Source: Mycobacterium sp. ITM-2016-00316
GTDB lineage: Bacteria; Actinomycetota; Actinomycetes; Mycobacteriales; Mycobacteriaceae
Direction: 5' to 3'
NCBI RefSeq assembly: GCF_002968335.2
Contig: NZ_CP134398.1
Coordinates: 1,860,001 to 1,924,000 of the forward strand
Length of the DNA stretch: 64,000 nucleotides
Below the pieces are notes generated by a model that had not been told where the DNA came from, did not search any database, and saw nothing but the letters and a program-made list of their open reading frames with translations. The translations under genes were made by a program, and so were the position numbers. Below, in pieces: positions 50,699-59,852 of the stretch. The first letter of the stretch is position 1, and each line of letters opens with the position of its first letter.

Positions 50699-51946
50699 GT
50701 GTCGCCCACTGCGCGCAGCCGTCCCCACGAGGCGAATCTCGACGCGGCCGTGTCCGGAGTCGGGCTCGACCCGGCCTTCCAGCCCATCACGGCGCTCGCG
50801 GACGGCTCGGTGGTCGGCTTCGAGGCCCTGACGCGGTGGCCGGCGCTCGGCGACCCCGATCCCGAGGCGGTGTTCGCCCACGCGGCGGCCACCGGCAGGC
50901 TCGGCGGCCTGGAAAAGATGTGCATCGACGCCGCGATCGACAATGCCCTGCGTCGGGACCTGCCTCGGGGCACCCTGCTCGCGCTCAACTGCGAGCCGCT
51001 CGGTAGCCACCTCAGCCGCGCCGAGAACCCGCTGCTGGACCGCGCGCACGACGAGCTGCGGGTGATTTTCGAGCTGACCGAACGCAGCCTGCTCACCCAC
51101 CCGCGGGCGCTGCTGCGGAAGGTGGCGGGTCTGCGTGCGGACGGGTTCGGCATCGCCCTCGACGATATTGGCGCCCATCCTGATTCGCTGGCGCTGCTCG
51201 ACGTCATCTGCCCGGATATCGTCAAACTCGACGTCGATCTGGTGCAGTCCCACCCCACCGACGCCCAGGCGCACATCCTGGCCGCCGTGCTGGCGCACAC
51301 CGAGCGCACCGGGGCGGTGCTGCTCGCCGAGGGCATTGAATCCGACCAGCACCTCGAGCAGGCACTGGCGCTGGGAGCCGACCTCGGCCAGGGCTACAAG
51401 TTCGGACGCCCAGGTCCGTTGGTCGAATCCGTGTCGGTGGCGTGGTCGCCACCGCCGATGAAGCACCCGGTGCAGCCGGTCGGCGACTCACCGTTCGACC
51501 TCGTGGCGGGCAAGGTCCTGGTGCGAACCGCGCGCAAGGCCACCCTGATACCGTTCTCCCGGCACATCGAGGCCCAGGCGCGGCATGCGACCGACCCGCC
51601 GATGGTGATGGCCTCCATGCAGATGGCGCAGCACTTCACCGCTTCCACCAGTGCGCGCTACAGCGAACTGGCGCGGTCCTCGGCACTGGTCGCGATCTTC
51701 GGCCGGGGCCTGCCCGAGGATCTGGGATCCGGCGTCCGGGGCGTGGACCTGGCACCCGACGATCCGCTGTGCGGGCAGTGGATCGTGCTCATCCTCGGGC
51801 CGGACCATTGCGCGGCGCTGATCGCCCGTGAGCAGGACACCACCGGCTCGGTGCCCGAGGCGGAGCGCCGGTTCGATCTCGCCATCACCTACGACCGCGT
51901 TCTGGTCACCGTCGTCGCGCGCAGTCTGCTGGACCGAATCCACTGA
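50699..51946 (+). CDS. EAL-domain c-di-GMP phosphodiesterase with DICT-like sensor
   Basis: The 415-residue protein matches the Rv1357c type. EAL motif residues are seen: EAL in GFEALTRW, LALNCEP (Asn), IFELTERS (Glu), IALDDIGAHPDS (two Asp), IVKLDVDLV (Lys), LLAEGIESDQHL (Glu) and QGYKFGRPGP (Gln). It should therefore cleave c-di-GMP. The C-terminal 160 residues form a separate domain of the DICT type, often a sensory part. GTG 50699 was chosen because AAGGGG precedes it by about six bases, whereas ATG 50693 would abut this site. Confidence 0.85.
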   Translation: MSPTARSRPHEANLDAAVSGVGLDPAFQPITALADGSVVGFEALTRWPALGDPDPEAVFAHAAATGRLGGLEKMCIDAAIDNALRRDLPRGTLLALNCEPLGSHLSRAENPLLDRAHDELRVIFELTERSLLTHPRALLRKVAGLRADGFGIALDDIGAHPDSLALLDVICPDIVKLDVDLVQSHPTDAQAHILAAVLAHTERTGAVLLAEGIESDQHLEQALALGADLGQGYKFGRPGPLVESVSVAWSPPPMKHPVQPVGDSPFDLVAGKVLVRTARKATLIPFSRHIEAQARHATDPPMVMASMQMAQHFTASTSARYSELARSSALVAIFGRGLPEDLGSGVRGVDLAPDDPLCGQWIVLILGPDHCAALIAREQDTTGSVPEAERRFDLAITYDRVLVTVVARSLLDRIH

Positions 51947-52007
51947 GCGGTGCGGTATGTGCACACCGGCTTGGCGCCGCCGCAGAATGGACGCGGGCCG
52001 CTAAAGT

Positions 52008-53903
52008 GTGGGCGATGTGCACCTCTCGCTGTGCTGCCGGAACTCGGGGGGCTTGCAAAGTCGGTGGCGCCAGTTGATCGGCAGTCTCAACGGTTTGGTG
52101 GATCTGGCTGCCAAGCGGCTGATCACCGCGCACACCGACAACGTGGTCGAAGTCTGCGAACTGGTGCTCACCGATCTGGCGGCCTATCTCGGGCTCGATG
52201 TCGCCTTCCTGCGGCACAACGATCACGAGATCCACGCGACCCGGTTGGTGGCGCAGTGGCCGATACGTACCTTCGTGCCCGATCCGGACCCGATCGGTGT
52301 CGTCTACTTCGCCGACGCCGACCCGGTTTTCGCGATGGCCGAATGGCTCAAGGAGCCGTTGGTGATCCGCCCGGAGCCCAAGACCGACGAGTATCAGCAG
52401 ACGATCCAGCAGGGCACCGAGGTTCCGCAGACGTCGCTGGCCTGCGTGCCATTGCTGTCGCATGACGTCACCACCGGCACGTTGGGTTTCGTGAAATACG
52501 GCGACCGGGAGTGGCTGGAAGAAGAGCTCAACGCCCTGAAGACCATCGCGACCATGTTCGCCCAGTTGCAGGCCAGGCTGGTCGCGATCGAACGGCTGCA
52601 GTTTCTGGCAGAACACGACGATCTCACCGGGCTGTGCAACAGCGGGGTGCTCACCGATCATCTCGATGAACGCCTCGCGCCGGGACAGGACGGACCGGTG
52701 GCGGTGCTGTTCACCGACCTGGACCGCCTGAAATCGGTGAACGACCTGTTCGGCCACACCGCGGGGGACGAACTGATCGCACAGTTCGCCCGGCGGCTGC
52801 GCGAATCCATCGGTGACACGGCACTTCTCGCTCGTCAGGGCGGGGACGAGTTCGTGATCGTGCCGCATGAGCCGATGGTGCTGGAGGAGGCCGCGCTGCT
52901 GGCCGAACGGATCCGGCTGCTCGTCCGGGAGTCCTTCACGGTCGGCCGCGAGTTCGTCCGCCGCACCGCCAGTATCGGTGTGGCGGTGGGTTTCCCGGGC
53001 CATGACTCGGCCTCCGATGTGTTGCGCTACGCCGACCTGGCACTGGTCGCGGCCAAGGGCTCGGGAGGTAATGACGCCGCCGTCTTCACCGACGCCATCG
53101 CCCTGAAATACCAGCTGCTCAACGATGTCGAGTTGCACCTGCGCGACGGCATCGAGAGCGAAGCGTTCGTCGTGCACTACCAGCCCGAGGTGGACCTGCG
53201 TACCGGCACGGTGGTCGCGGTCGAGGCGCTGGTGCGGTGGAACCACCCCACCCGGGGCATGCTGCTGCCGAGCGCCTTCATGCCTGTCGCCGAATCCTCG
53301 AACCTGGCAGCGGTATTGGGCCGCAAAGTACTTCAGGACTCCTGCGCGCAACTGCGGCAATGGAAGTCGATGGGGCTCGCGCAGGACGTGAAGTTGCGGG
53401 TCAACGTGTCACCGGTACAGCGGGTGGCCGATGGTTTTGTCGACCATGTGGCGCGGGTGCTGGCGGAGTTCGAGCTCGATCCGGCCTCGTTGAGTCTGGA
53501 GTTCTCGGAGAGCTTCGTCACCGACGACGCCGATCTGAACAACGAGATCCTCACCGCGCTGCGAGCACTCGGCGTGGGACTGGCACTCGACGAGTTCGGG
53601 GCCGCCTACAGCGATTTGAGCAGGCTGAAGTCGCTGCCCATCGACACCTTGAAGATCGACCGGTCATTCGTGCAACACCTCGACGGAAGCAAGGACGATC
53701 TGGCGATCATCCGGGCCATCGTGTCCCTCGGCGAAGCGTTCGGCCTCGGGCTGGTCGCCGTCGGACTGGAGACCGAGGCGGCCGCGCAGATGCTGGTGAA
53801 GTTGGGCTGCCATCAGGCCCAGGGTTTCCTGCTGTCTCCACCGGTCGACGCGGACACCATGGCACAAATGCTGGCGACCGGGACCATCGACTGGCGGTGC
53901 TAG
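52008..53903 (+). CDS. GAF-GGDEF-EAL c-di-GMP enzyme (Rv1354c type)
   Basis: The 631-residue protein has a GAF-like sensor at about 35-200, then GGDEF at 278-282 (RQGGDEFVIV, active-site signature intact), and EAL from about 395 (VEALVRW, Glu406). No RxxD inhibitory site precedes GGDEF. The EAL part keeps NVSP, EFSESF, LKIDRSF and QG, but the usual DDFG is DEFG and AEGVET is VGLETE, so phosphodiesterase activity may be weak. The M. smegmatis homologue is known to be bifunctional. TAAAGT at 52002-52007 could be a -10 element, and GTG 52017 an alternative start. Confidence 0.87.
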   Translation: MGDVHLSLCCRNSGGLQSRWRQLIGSLNGLVDLAAKRLITAHTDNVVEVCELVLTDLAAYLGLDVAFLRHNDHEIHATRLVAQWPIRTFVPDPDPIGVVYFADADPVFAMAEWLKEPLVIRPEPKTDEYQQTIQQGTEVPQTSLACVPLLSHDVTTGTLGFVKYGDREWLEEELNALKTIATMFAQLQARLVAIERLQFLAEHDDLTGLCNSGVLTDHLDERLAPGQDGPVAVLFTDLDRLKSVNDLFGHTAGDELIAQFARRLRESIGDTALLARQGGDEFVIVPHEPMVLEEAALLAERIRLLVRESFTVGREFVRRTASIGVAVGFPGHDSASDVLRYADLALVAAKGSGGNDAAVFTDAIALKYQLLNDVELHLRDGIESEAFVVHYQPEVDLRTGTVVAVEALVRWNHPTRGMLLPSAFMPVAESSNLAAVLGRKVLQDSCAQLRQWKSMGLAQDVKLRVNVSPVQRVADGFVDHVARVLAEFELDPASLSLEFSESFVTDDADLNNEILTALRALGVGLALDEFGAAYSDLSRLKSLPIDTLKIDRSFVQHLDGSKDDLAIIRAIVSLGEAFGLGLVAVGLETEAAAQMLVKLGCHQAQGFLLSPPVDADTMAQMLATGTIDWRC

Positions 53904-53980
53904 TTCCCGTCGCTTCGCTCGCCCCGGTGCTAGCTTCCCGTCGCTGCGCTCGCCCCGGTGCCAGCTCCCCGTCGCTCCGG
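53896..53980. repeat. Tandem 30-31 base repeat at the end of the GGDEF-EAL gene
   Basis: Unit 1 (53896-53925) and unit 2 (53926-53956) read GGTGCTAG-TTCCCGTCGC-cgctcgcccc with few differences. A third, partial unit (53957-53980) follows. The TAG stop of the preceding gene lies inside unit 1, so unit copies can change the C-terminus. The following gene ends at 53982. Confidence 0.75.
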
Positions 53981-53981
53981 G

Positions 53982-54647
53982 TCAGCTCTTGCGGGCCGAC
54001 AACAGCAGTGCGGGCAGCTTCACGCGGCCCTTCGCGTCGCTGTCGAAGCTATGTTCCGGCAGGTTCGGGACGTCGGGCAACTGCACGGCCACGAAGGCCG
54101 GCTGGACGTTCTCGATCGTCCAGACCTGCGACACGGCCTCGCGCAGCTCGGCCTCGGTCACCAGGTTGGGCACCGGGAACGGGGAATCCGGGGGCAGCGC
54201 GTCGGTGGTGAACACCAGCATGTGCAGCACCGCGCCGGGGGCGCACACCTCGTGGATGCCGCGCAGGTAATCCGGGCGGGCCTCGACCGGCAGCGAATGG
54301 AACAGCGTGCAGTCGACGACGGTGTTGAACGGTTCGCCGTCCACGGTGAGGGTGCGCAGGTCACCCTGCACGAAGCGGACATTCGCCAGCCCGCGCTCCG
54401 CGGCGGCGCGGGTGGCGGCTTCGATGGCGACCGTGGAGATATCGGCGCCGACGACGTCGTACCCGGCCGTGGCCAGCGCCAGTGACACATCTCCGACACC
54501 GCAGCCGGCGTCCAGGACGGGACTGGTGATCTTGCCGGCGTCGATCAGCGCGGCGATCTCGGGTTGTGCCTCACCGATGTTCCATGGCGGCGGGCCCGCG
54601 AAGATGTGGTCGGAGTACGCAGCATCCCAGTCCATCACTTCGCCCAT
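53982..54647 (-). CDS. SAM-dependent methyltransferase (class I)
   Basis: The 221-residue protein has motif I VLDAGCGVGDVSLALA (around 44-59), the acidic residue in VVGADISTVAIEAA, and FVQGDLRTL as the loop motif. These bind S-adenosylmethionine. The substrate is open; the N-terminal WDAAYSDHIFAGPPPWNIGEAQPE is typical of a mycobacterial family with small-molecule methylation. The start is 54647 or ATG 54635. It is co-directional with the hydrolase gene upstream (21 bases). Confidence 0.85.
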   Translation of the reverse strand: MGEVMDWDAAYSDHIFAGPPPWNIGEAQPEIAALIDAGKITSPVLDAGCGVGDVSLALATAGYDVVGADISTVAIEAATRAAAERGLANVRFVQGDLRTLTVDGEPFNTVVDCTLFHSLPVEARPDYLRGIHEVCAPGAVLHMLVFTTDALPPDSPFPVPNLVTEAELREAVSQVWTIENVQPAFVAVQLPDVPNLPEHSFDSDAKGRVKLPALLLSARKS

Positions 54648-54668
54648 AGCGCCAAAGCGTAGCGGGAG

Positions 54669-55373
54669 TCAGCGCAGATGTTCACCGAAGAAGGACAGGA
54701 TGCGCCGCCACGCGTCCTCGGCCTCCGGTTCGGAGTACTCCATGCCGGCGATCCGCTCGATCACATCGAACGGGGCGGGGATGCCGAAATCGTTCATGAA
54801 GCTGTGCCCGACGTTCTGGTACTCCTTGATATCGCGGGGTACGCCGCCCTTGGCGAGCACCGCCTCCAGTTCGGCCGCCGATCCGCTGCGCGCGATCCGA
54901 TCCTTCGCGCCGTAACTTGCCACCATTGGGCAGGATTGGGCGAGCACCTCGATGTTCTTGGGGGTCAGCCCGTAGTTGGGCGCGGTCGCGTCGAACAGGC
55001 CGCTGGGCGCGAGTTGCAGGACGAAGCCCGCGCCCATGCAGAAGCCGACCAGGCCGACCTTGCCGGTGCAGTCCGGGTCGGCAAGCAGGTGATCGCGCGC
55101 CGCGACGATGTCGTCGAAGGCGGCACCGGTGCCCGCGAAGTGGGTGCGCATGGTGGCGATCATGCATCTGATCTTGAGGCCGCGTCCGTAGAGCGCGGGC
55201 GCCAGCGTGAGGTACCCCGCCGCGGCCAGGCGGTCACTGGTGCGCCGGACATCGGCGGTCATCCCGCGCACATCCTGCACGACGATGACGGCCGGCCAGG
55301 GGCCTTCGGTGGTGGGTGTCGCGAGGTAGCCGGGCAGCGGGCCGGCTGGTGCTGGATAGGTGACCTTCGGCAT
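54669..55373 (-). CDS. Dienelactone hydrolase family protein
   Basis: The 234-residue alpha/beta hydrolase has the Cys nucleophile at residue 112 in GFCMGAGF, an Asp in SYGAKDRIA, and the His in NVGHSFMNDF. The N-terminal PGYLATPTTEGPWPAVIVVQD is the usual entry of the family. Family members open lactones or esters of small acids. ATG 55373 gives the correct family start, and the open frame upstream is spurious. It is divergent from the TetR gene (148 bases), with an operator-like repeat in between. Confidence 0.87.
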   Translation of the reverse strand: MPKVTYPAPAGPLPGYLATPTTEGPWPAVIVVQDVRGMTADVRRTSDRLAAAGYLTLAPALYGRGLKIRCMIATMRTHFAGTGAAFDDIVAARDHLLADPDCTGKVGLVGFCMGAGFVLQLAPSGLFDATAPNYGLTPKNIEVLAQSCPMVASYGAKDRIARSGSAAELEAVLAKGGVPRDIKEYQNVGHSFMNDFGIPAPFDVIERIAGMEYSEPEAEDAWRRILSFFGEHLR

Positions 55374-55492
55374 GTGGGTTATCCCGTTGTTGTTCAGCTG
55401 AATTGGTTGTCCAGCGCATCTGGCAGTCCGCGGCGGTACGCACGCATTGCCAGCCCAGCGTGCCATATCGCCGAACCATAGGGTCGCATTGG

Positions 55493-55511
55493 AATACAAG
55501 TTGCCTGTATT
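55493..55511. promoter_or_regulatory. Inverted repeat before the TetR gene
   Basis: AATACA and TGTATT flank a seven-base centre (AGTTGCC) and lie 11 bases before the TetR ATG. It is the only symmetric site in the gap between TetR and the divergent hydrolase, so autoregulation and control of the hydrolase are likely. Confidence 0.6.
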
Positions 55512-55521
55512 GTCTCGGGTT

Positions 55522-56166
55522 ATGACGGTCTTTCTCAGGCCAACGGTGACGCCCGGGCCCACGAGTATCGATCGCATTCGTGATGCCGCCGTGCGGACGC
55601 TGGCCGAGAAGGGTGTCGCCGCGACGTCGCTGCGGGCCGTCGCCGAGGAAGCCGGGGTCTCGATCGGCCTGGTGCAGCACTATTTCCGCAACAAGGCCGG
55701 GTTGGTGGCCGCCGTCGACGACTACGTGCTGCAGGTATTCGGGGAGATCATCGAGGCGACACCGGTATCGGAGATGACGAGTGAACATCTCGCGCAGATG
55801 GGTAGCCGGTTCTCCCAGTTGCTCTACGAATACCCGGACCTGGTGAACTACATTGCGCACGCGCTCGTCGAGGGTGACAAGATCGGATCCGTCATCTTCG
55901 ACGGTCTGCTTCAGATCAGCGCCGCGCAGGGGGAGAAGTTGGCCGAGGCCGGCCTGACCAGCCCCGATCTCGATCCGGTGTGGGGTGCCCTCAACCCGCT
56001 GATCCTGCGGGTCGGGGCGATGATCCTACGGCCGCACATCGAGCGTCATCTTCCGGAATCGTTTGTGACCCGCACGCAGCTGCAGCGCTGGGATGCCGCG
56101 GTGACGGGGCTGATCCGCAACGGTCAGGTCCTCGACGCCGCCGCTGTTCCCGCAGCGTGCGATTGA
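55522..56166 (+). CDS. TetR-family regulator (Rv1353c-like position)
   Basis: The 214-residue protein has the TetR helix-turn-helix ATSLRAVAEEAGVSIGLVQHYFRNKAGLV at about 35-63, and a ligand domain with conserved LVNYIAHALVEGDKIG. The start is ATG 55522. Its place next to the GGDEF-EAL, MoeY and EAL homologues resembles Rv1353c. It ends facing the P450 gene, with a 16-base stem-loop between. The divergent hydrolase is the likely target through the palindrome at 55493. Confidence 0.88.
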   Translation: MTVFLRPTVTPGPTSIDRIRDAAVRTLAEKGVAATSLRAVAEEAGVSIGLVQHYFRNKAGLVAAVDDYVLQVFGEIIEATPVSEMTSEHLAQMGSRFSQLLYEYPDLVNYIAHALVEGDKIGSVIFDGLLQISAAQGEKLAEAGLTSPDLDPVWGALNPLILRVGAMILRPHIERHLPESFVTRTQLQRWDAAVTGLIRNGQVLDAAAVPAACD

Positions 56167-56177
56167 CCAATTGGCGA

Positions 56178-56231
56178 GCGTTGATCCCTGGTGCGGGTGT
56201 TCGTGGGGTATGCCCCACCAGGGATCAACGC
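56178..56231. terminator. Bidirectional 16-base stem between TetR and P450
   Basis: GCGTTGATCCCTGGTG (56178-56193) and CACCAGGGATCAACGC (56216-56231) are perfect complements. The loop holds a second small hairpin (TGGGG-TATG-CCCCA). The distal arm contains the P450 stop at 56225. Two convergent genes meet here, so a shared terminator is the simplest reading; no T-run follows. Confidence 0.65.
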
Positions 56232-57598
56232 GCAGTCACCCGGGCGCGGATCGGACCGCCCGGCACCATGGTGAACGGCACGGCCAGCGGGAAATCGGGG
56301 TCCAGAGCGGTGATCTGAACCTCCCTGATGATGGTGGCGATGGCCAGCGTCGCCTCCAGCATCGCGAAATGATCGCCGATACAGGACCGTGGGCCACCGC
56401 CGAAGGGCACGTATTGCCAGCGGTCGCGGTCCTTGGCGTTCTGCGGGCTGAAACGGTCGGGATCGAACTGCAAGGGGTTTGCCCACAGCGACGGATCGCG
56501 TTGCACCGACATGCGACCGAACACCAGCATGGTGCCGGCCTCGACCCGGTACCCGGCCACCTCCACATCCTTTGTCGCCCTGCGTGAGCCGGTCGGTCCG
56601 GGCGGGCACAGCCGCAGCGCCTCCTTGATCACCTGGACGGTGTAGCCGAGCCTTGCGACATCGTCGGTGGTCAGCCGCCGGTCCCCGATCGCGGCAACCT
56701 CGGCGGCCACCCGGTCCTGGATCTCGCGGTGGCGGCCCAACGACCACAGGGTGTAGGTGAGCGTGGTGGCGGTGGTGTCCTGCCCGGCGAACAGGAAGAT
56801 GATCATCTCGTCCCGGATCTCGTTGTCCGACAGCGGCTGGCCGGTCTCCGGGTCGGTGGCGGCGATGAGAGCGTGCACCAGGGGAGCGTCCAGGGTGGGG
56901 TCGGCGCGGCAGGCGGTGATGATCTCGGCGGCCAACCGGCGGATGCCCTCGGTGGCCGCCCGGGCCCGTCGCCGCGCCGGCGTCGGCAGCCAGGACGGCG
57001 CCCGCAGCGGACGCAGCGCGCGGGCCACGGCGTAACTGGTCGCCACCCGCAGCGGTTCGGCGACGGCATCGGATCGCTCGTCGAGGTCCAGTCCCAGCAC
57101 CGAACGCCCCAGCGCCCGCATGGACAGCAGCCGGGCCTGCCCGTTCAGATCGATCTCGCTGCCGCCCACCCAAGAGCCCGTGATCATTTCGGCAGCCTCT
57201 GCCATGTGCCCGGCGAACGAGTCGACGCGTTGCTTGGTGAAAACCGGTTGCAGGGTCCGCCGCCGCGGTAGCCACTCCTCGTGTGGCAAGACGAAAAGAT
57301 TCCCCCCGATGAGGCTGCGCAACTGGGTGGCGACCGCGCTCGTCTTGTCGATGGAACCGTCCCGGACGCTGACGATATCGCGTATTCCCTGAGGTGAGGT
57401 GGCCACCACGATGGGCGGCATGAGCCAACTCGGGCCAAGGCTGAACCGGGTTACCGGACCGCCCGCATCACGCAGGATGTCGGTGCCGGTGTGGAAGTTA
57501 CGCAACGCGTCCCGTCTTTGCCGGTAGGGCAACGGATTGAGCGGGGCGAGCGGTAGTTCGGCCACGGTCCGATCGTGCGTCACCTCGGGCAAGGACAT
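56225..57598 (-). CDS. Cytochrome P450
   Basis: The 457-residue protein has the heme-binding FGGGPRSCIG (Cys406), the oxygen-activation FAGQDTTATT in the I helix, ExxR (KEALR) and the PERF-like block QFDPDRFSPQN. It lacks a membrane anchor, so it is a soluble bacterial P450. The subfamily cannot be given from motifs. Family I-helix and N-terminus resemble lipid/sterol-like mycobacterial P450s. The ATG at 57598 sits immediately after GGAGGT, almost too close to it. Divergent from the MoeY gene. Confidence 0.92.
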   Translation of the reverse strand: MSLPEVTHDRTVAELPLAPLNPLPYRQRRDALRNFHTGTDILRDAGGPVTRFSLGPSWLMPPIVVATSPQGIRDIVSVRDGSIDKTSAVATQLRSLIGGNLFVLPHEEWLPRRRTLQPVFTKQRVDSFAGHMAEAAEMITGSWVGGSEIDLNGQARLLSMRALGRSVLGLDLDERSDAVAEPLRVATSYAVARALRPLRAPSWLPTPARRRARAATEGIRRLAAEIITACRADPTLDAPLVHALIAATDPETGQPLSDNEIRDEMIIFLFAGQDTTATTLTYTLWSLGRHREIQDRVAAEVAAIGDRRLTTDDVARLGYTVQVIKEALRLCPPGPTGSRRATKDVEVAGYRVEAGTMLVFGRMSVQRDPSLWANPLQFDPDRFSPQNAKDRDRWQYVPFGGGPRSCIGDHFAMLEATLAIATIIREVQITALDPDFPLAVPFTMVPGGPIRARVTAR

Positions 57599-57695
57599 AC
57601 CTCCGTCGAGTCGGTCCCCACGCCCCCGTTGGATCGGTCCTAGTGTACGACTCGGATGAGTTCGCGCCGTGGCGCACGAGGATGACGAGGACAGC

Positions 57696-59852
57696 ATGCC
57701 GATCGCTTACCGCGCACAGATTCTGGACCCGGCCGACCCCGCGGACAGCGAAATCCTCGACACGCTCCGGCGGGACCCGGGCATCGAACTCCTGGATCAC
57801 CACGGCCGGCAACTGGCAAGCCTGGAAGGTCTGCGCCCGCCACCGGATCCGGATCTGCTCGCCGAGCCCGGCAGATGGGCGTTCTACCCGTGGCGGCGCG
57901 CCGCCGTGGCGGTGCTGGGGCCGCGCGGATTTCGGGCACTCCGTCTGGACCGCAATCGCAACAGCATCACCGCCGTCGAGCAGGATCGCCTCCGCGAACT
58001 CTCGATCGGAGTGGCGGGTCTGAGCGTCGGGCACATCATCGCGCACACGCTGGCCATGCAGGGGGTGTGCGGGAGCCTGCGGCTCGCCGATTTCGACGAG
58101 CTGGAACTGTCCAATCTGAACCGGGTTCCGGCCACGGTCTTCGATCTCGGGGTGAACAAGGCATACGTCGCCGCGCGCCGGATCGCCGAGATCGATCCCT
58201 ACCTGCCCGTCGAGGTGTTCGACACGGGTCTCAATCCCGAGACGCTCGACGACTTTGTCGACGGTCTGGACATCGTGGTTGAGGAATGCGATTCGCTGCA
58301 CATCAAAGCCGTGCTCCGGATGGCCGCGCAGCAACGGCGCATCCCGGTGCTGATGGCGACCAGCGACCGCGGGATCGTCGACGTGGAACGGTTCGACCAC
58401 GAGCCGGGCCGCCCGATCCTGCACGGATTGCTCGGGCAGCTCGATATCGATCTGCTGCCGGGCATGTCCAATCGCGAGAAGATCCCGCACATCCTTCGGC
58501 ATCTGGAGGCCGACCGGCTGTCGGCCCGCATCGCGGCCTCGCTGCTCGAGATCGACAAATCCCTGTCGACGTGGCCGCAGACCGCCGCCGACGTCGGTAT
58601 CGGTGCGTGCGCGGTGACCGAGGCCGTCCGCCGGATCGGGCTCGGGGAGGAGCTGCGTTCGGGCCGGACCCGTCTCGACATCGGCTGGGCACTCGACCAG
58701 ATTCATGAGCCCGAGATGAACCATCACAGCGGTAGTGACACCGAATGGACCGATTCTCCCGGTCACACAGCGACTTCGGTGGCTGCGCCGGGCGAACTCC
58801 TCGGCGATCTGGCGGTGGCGGCCATGCGGGCACCCTCGGGCGGCAACGTCCAGCCGTGGCGTATCGGCGTGCGGCCGGACGGGGTCGAGATCGGCATTGC
58901 GCCCACCTACACATCGACGATGGACGTCGGATTCCGCGGCAGCGCGGTGGCGGTCGGCGCGGCGCTGCTGAACACCCGCATCGCCGCGGCCGCGCACGGC
59001 GCGCTCGGCGAGGTCAGCGTCTCCGAGGACGCCGGCGGGGTGCCGCTGCAGGTCCGGTTGCGGCTCGGAACAGGCGCCGACGCCGACCTTGCCGGGCTTT
59101 TCGCGGCGATGATGGCGCGCGAGACGAACCGTCATCACGGCGAGCCGCATCCCGTCGATGGTGACCTCGTCACGGCACTGACGGCCGCGGCCGAACATCA
59201 GGGCGGGCGGCTCAGGCTGCTCACCGAGCGCGCCGACATGGAGCGGGCGGCAAGGATCTTCGCTGCCGCGGACCGGATCCGGTTCCTGACCCCGCACCTG
59301 CACGCAGAGATGATCTCCGAGCTGCGCTGGCCGGGTGACCCCGACCCGGACGCCGGTATCGATGTGCGCAACCTCGAATTCGACGAGGGGGATATGGCGG
59401 TGCTCGGCGTGCTGCGCCGCCCCGATGTGATGGCGCAACTGGCCGGGTGGGGCGCCGGCTCGGCGCTCGGTGACGATATGCGCGACCGCATCCTGGCCAG
59501 CTCGGCACTCGCCGTCATCAGCGTGCCAGGGCACAACCTGCGCGACTACGCCGTCGGTGGGTCCGCGGTGGAAGCGGTGTGGATCACCGCTCAGCAGAGT
59601 GGTGTCGGTGCCCAGCCGGTATCCCCGGTCTTCCTGTACGCGCAGACCGCCGAGGATCTGCACGAGCTGTCCCCGGCGTTCGCCGGTGAATTGGGGTCGC
59701 TGCAGCGGGAATTCGACGATCTGATCGGACTGCAGGCCGATGAGTCGATCGCCCTCACCCTGCGCCTGGCACACACCCCGCCGACCTCATTGCCCAGCCG
59801 TCGCAGCCGGGATCGGCTCGCGCTCGCGCCGATTCAGGGGGCCACCCGGTGA
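57696..59852 (+). CDS. moeY: MoeY-like ThiF/nitroreductase fusion (Rv1355c type)
   Basis: The 718-residue protein has a ThiF/E1-like part at about 90-330: VAGLSVGHIIAHTLAMQG for nucleotide binding, ADFDELELSNLNRV for adenylation, then IVVEECDSLHIKAVLR. From about 365 it has a nitroreductase domain (MRAPSGGNVQPWRIGV, ITAQQSGVGAQPVSPVFLY). The length fits Rv1355c (about 715). It is called a molybdopterin biosynthesis protein by similarity to MoeB, but no zinc CxxC or MoaD partner is nearby, so the chemistry is open: adenylation plus flavin redox of an unknown substrate. The start ATG follows GAGG. Overlaps the DUF2127 gene (GTGA). Confidence 0.85.
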   Translation: MPIAYRAQILDPADPADSEILDTLRRDPGIELLDHHGRQLASLEGLRPPPDPDLLAEPGRWAFYPWRRAAVAVLGPRGFRALRLDRNRNSITAVEQDRLRELSIGVAGLSVGHIIAHTLAMQGVCGSLRLADFDELELSNLNRVPATVFDLGVNKAYVAARRIAEIDPYLPVEVFDTGLNPETLDDFVDGLDIVVEECDSLHIKAVLRMAAQQRRIPVLMATSDRGIVDVERFDHEPGRPILHGLLGQLDIDLLPGMSNREKIPHILRHLEADRLSARIAASLLEIDKSLSTWPQTAADVGIGACAVTEAVRRIGLGEELRSGRTRLDIGWALDQIHEPEMNHHSGSDTEWTDSPGHTATSVAAPGELLGDLAVAAMRAPSGGNVQPWRIGVRPDGVEIGIAPTYTSTMDVGFRGSAVAVGAALLNTRIAAAAHGALGEVSVSEDAGGVPLQVRLRLGTGADADLAGLFAAMMARETNRHHGEPHPVDGDLVTALTAAAEHQGGRLRLLTERADMERAARIFAAADRIRFLTPHLHAEMISELRWPGDPDPDAGIDVRNLEFDEGDMAVLGVLRRPDVMAQLAGWGAGSALGDDMRDRILASSALAVISVPGHNLRDYAVGGSAVEAVWITAQQSGVGAQPVSPVFLYAQTAEDLHELSPAFAGELGSLQREFDDLIGLQADESIALTLRLAHTPPTSLPSRRSRDRLALAPIQGATR

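Noticed and set aside
57498..59774. A 758-residue open frame on the minus strand opposite moeY
   Set aside because: The plus-strand protein has intact ThiF and nitroreductase motifs. The minus frame gives low-complexity Arg/Gln/Gly sequence without any family resemblance.
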